The notes beneath the pieces were generated by a model. That model was not told the origin of the DNA and did no database searches. It saw nothing but the letters and a program-made list of their open reading frames with translations. Made by a program: the position numbers and the translations under genes. From contig PBAY01000044.1 of assembly GCA_002717655.1 (NCBI GenBank), positions 21,290 through 85,289 on the forward strand: a stretch of DNA of 64,000 nucleotides, read 5' to 3'. This stretch comes from Phycisphaerae bacterium (GTDB lineage Bacteria; Planctomycetota; Phycisphaerae; Phycisphaerales; SM1A02). The first letter of the stretch is position 1. Each line of letters starts with the position of its first letter. This document shows positions 62,471-64,000 of the stretch, one piece after another.

Positions 62471-63112
62471 ATGATTCACGCGATGAAAGCCCCATTTCAG
62501 AACTCAATCAAGCTCTTCATGGTCATGCTGGCCACGCTGCTTCTGGCAGCAACAGTCATGGCCGTTCCAAGGCCTCACGCGATTCCTGCGCGACCAGAAT
62601 TGAGCTTTACGCCCGGACCCCTTCGCATGTACCAGAGTGGTGAAAATGGCCGCTGGTACTGGTACATGACCTATGTGGTGGAAAATGGCACTGGCGTGGA
62701 TCAGATCTGGGCACCTTCCCTGGTCATGTATACCGACAAGGGAGAGATTCTCAACGGTGGTCGCAAGGTGCCAAGTGCGGTAACCGATGAGATTCTCGAA
62801 TATGTGGGTGATCCGCTTCTTGAGCCTCAGTACAGCATCATCGGTGAACTCAAGCAGGGTCGCGGTAATGCTCGGTCAGGTCTGGTCATCTGGCCAGCTG
62901 CCAAGACCAATGTCAATGAATTGTCGATATTCGTTGCCGGGTTGAGCTCGGATACGATCGTGGTTCCTCATCCAAAGACGGGTGAAGATGTGGTGCTTCG
63001 CAAGACGCTGCAGCGTGATTACCTGATTCCAGGTGATCCCACCAAGCGTGGCGATCGGGTAATCGATCTGGCTCCAGGCATGCCCCGCAGGCCTGTCTGG
63101 ATCTACCGCTAG
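62471..63112 (+). CDS. Secreted protein of unknown function
   Basis: 213 residues with a signal peptide (about residues 12-31: IKLFMVMLATLLLAATVMA). A conserved-looking beta-rich domain follows (WYWYMTYVVENGTGVDQ, VIWPAAKTNVNELSIFVAGL). I cannot name it. AGAGG precedes ATG 62471; ATG 62483 is an alternative. It stands directly ahead of rpmA. Confidence 0.65.
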   Translation: MIHAMKAPFQNSIKLFMVMLATLLLAATVMAVPRPHAIPARPELSFTPGPLRMYQSGENGRWYWYMTYVVENGTGVDQIWAPSLVMYTDKGEILNGGRKVPSAVTDEILEYVGDPLLEPQYSIIGELKQGRGNARSGLVIWPAAKTNVNELSIFVAGLSSDTIVVPHPKTGEDVVLRKTLQRDYLIPGDPTKRGDRVIDLAPGMPRRPVWIYR

Positions 63113-63163
63113 CCGATATTCCCGCCAATCAGGTCCCTGAGAGCCTTTCAGGCGACCTTGCTC

Positions 63164-63197
63164 GGTCCAATCCAGTTCAACTCTGGACCTTGGGTCC
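63164..63197 (+). promoter_or_regulatory. Mutually exclusive hairpins upstream of rpmA
   Basis: GGACC (63185-63189) can pair with GGTCC upstream (63164-63168) or with GGTCC downstream (63193-63197). Such alternatives can form a switch; the stems are only 5 bp. Confidence 0.25.
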
Positions 63198-63272
63198 GGC
63201 CTCCAGTATCATGTTCGATTCGATGCCGAAGACCCCGGTTTGGGGCACACCAGCTTCCAGGAGCGATTTGCC

Positions 63273-63566
63273 ATGGCACATAAGAAGGGACAGGGTTCCT
63301 CAAAGAACGGTCGCGACTCCAATCCGCAGTTTCGCGGAGTGAAGCTCTATGGCGGTGAAGTCGCCAAGGCCGGATCCATCATCATTCGCCAGTGCGGAAC
63401 CCACTTCAAGCCTGGTTATCAGGTTGGTCGTGGCAAGGATGACACACTGTTTGCACTGGTGCCTGGAACGGTTCGTTTCCGTGGCCGCAATGTTGACATT
63501 GTTCCTGCCGATCCTGCAGTACCTCAGTACGAGGCTATTGAGCCACGTGCCAAGACCGCAGGCTGA
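63273..63566 (+). CDS. rpmA: 50S ribosomal protein L27
   Basis: 97 residues: [20 protein letters not shown] and [22 protein letters not shown] are typical. The N-terminal tail reaches the peptidyl transferase centre; no cleavable N-terminal extension is present from ATG 63273. rplU (L21), its usual neighbour, is not upstream. It precedes obg. Confidence 0.95.
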   Translation: MAHKKGQGSSKNGRDSNPQFRGVKLYGGEVAKAGSIIIRQCGTHFKPGYQVGRGKDDTLFALVPGTVRFRGRNVDIVPADPAVPQYEAIEPRAKTAG

Positions 63567-63613
63567 GAAGTCTTTCAAGTTCATGACAAGTCAGGCTCAT
63601 TGGAGCCCTCTCT

Positions 63614-64000
63614 GTGCTTATTGACCGCGCCAAGATTTTTGTTCGATCCGGCAAGGGTGGCCATGGCTGCGTAAGCATGCGGCGTGAGAAGTACCGTCCA
63701 CGCGGCGGTCCTGACGGTGGTGATGGTGGAAAGGGCGGAGATGTCGTACTTCTTGGCGACAATTCCTTGAACACCCTGATTTCACTTACCCCTCGCCCTC
63801 ATTACCGAGCTGAAAGTGGTCGGCCAGGAGAGGGTTCGAGTTGCCACGGCAGAAACGGTGAGCATTGCATCATCCCTGTTCCATTGGGCACCATCGTCTG
63901 TGATGTGGAGACGAATGAGCGTCTTGGAGACATTGATGCGGATGGTCAGCGGCTGGTTGTGGCCTCTGGTGGACTTGGCGGGTACGGCAATGAGCACTTC
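63614..64000 (+). CDS. obg: GTPase Obg/CgtA (3' part outside window)
   Basis: 129 codons are visible from GTG 63614, with GGAG about 8 bases upstream. The Obg N-terminal glycine-rich domain is obvious: VRSGKGGHGCVSMRREKYRP, GGPDGGDGGKGGDV and RNGEHCIIPVPLGTIV. The G domain lies beyond the window end. Obg acts in ribosome assembly, and the rpmA-obg pair is conserved. Confidence 0.94.
   Translation, partial: MLIDRAKIFVRSGKGGHGCVSMRREKYRPRGGPDGGDGGKGGDVVLLGDNSLNTLISLTPRPHYRAESGRPGEGSSCHGRNGEHCIIPVPLGTIVCDVETNERLGDIDADGQRLVVASGGLGGYGNEHF

Noticed and set aside
1..64000. tRNA, rRNA, CRISPR or insertion sequences
   Set aside because: No cloverleaf-like stretch, spaced direct repeats, transposase or terminal inverted repeats were seen in the gaps.

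Overview
The window is a chromosomal segment of a Gram-negative bacterium that I place in the Planctomycetota, probably a Phycisphaerae-like marine lineage. The reasons are a chlamydial Hc1-type histone-like mini-protein, heptose/LPS genes beside a UbiA-type membrane protein, a planctomycete-style flagellar cluster with a MotE-like protein, and many secreted proteins without a recognisable family. The lineage is an inference from gene content, not a computed placement. I see no rRNA or tRNA genes, insertion sequences, prophage or CRISPR array.

Layout. 1-3.9 kb: the 5' part of a type I mannose-6-phosphate isomerase gene (cut by the window edge), a small secreted Gly/Trp-rich protein, a FabZ-like dehydratase, the Hc1-like protein and adenylosuccinate lyase. 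3.9-9.9 kb: an envelope block with a UbiA-like protein, PlsY, an O-antigen-ligase-like protein, a WaaP/InaA-like kinase, a heptosyltransferase, GmhB and an SDR oxidoreductase. 9.9-18.5 kb: LysRS, a secreted transglutaminase, NAD(P)H-hydrate dehydratase, a YhaM-like HD exoribonuclease, a GT2 glycosyltransferase and two proteins I do not recognise.

18.6-33.1 kb is the merged S10-spc-alpha ribosomal operon in canonical order (S10 to L17, with SecY, IF-1 and RpoA). It lacks rpsD, adk and map. It has structured spacers between L3 and L4, between S13 and S11 and between S11 and rpoA, and its S14 and L36 have lost zinc ligands. PheS and TyrRS genes follow on the same strand.

35.6-40.5 kb holds a c-di-AMP module (CdaA plus a YbbR/CdaR-like protein) and envelope proteins. 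40.7-56.8 kb is a long co-directional set with tightly packed or overlapping genes: a TPR protein, FlgN-like, an NtrB-type kinase, a sigma-54 activator, FlgB, FlgC, FliE, FliF, FliG, FliH, FliI, FliJ, a MotE-like gene interrupted by an in-frame TGA, FliK, FlgD and FlgE.

56.8-64 kb holds a DegT-like protein without its PLP lysine, a HEAT-like secreted protein, a dnaA gene interrupted by an in-frame TGA, an upstream region with a DnaA-box-like cluster, a GNAT protein, a secreted protein, L27 and the start of Obg.

The observations most worth following are the in-frame UGA codons in dnaA and the motE-like gene, the degenerate DnaA-box-recognition signature with the box cluster upstream, the lysine-less DegT homologue, and the zinc-independent S14/L36 with structured spacers in the ribosomal operon.
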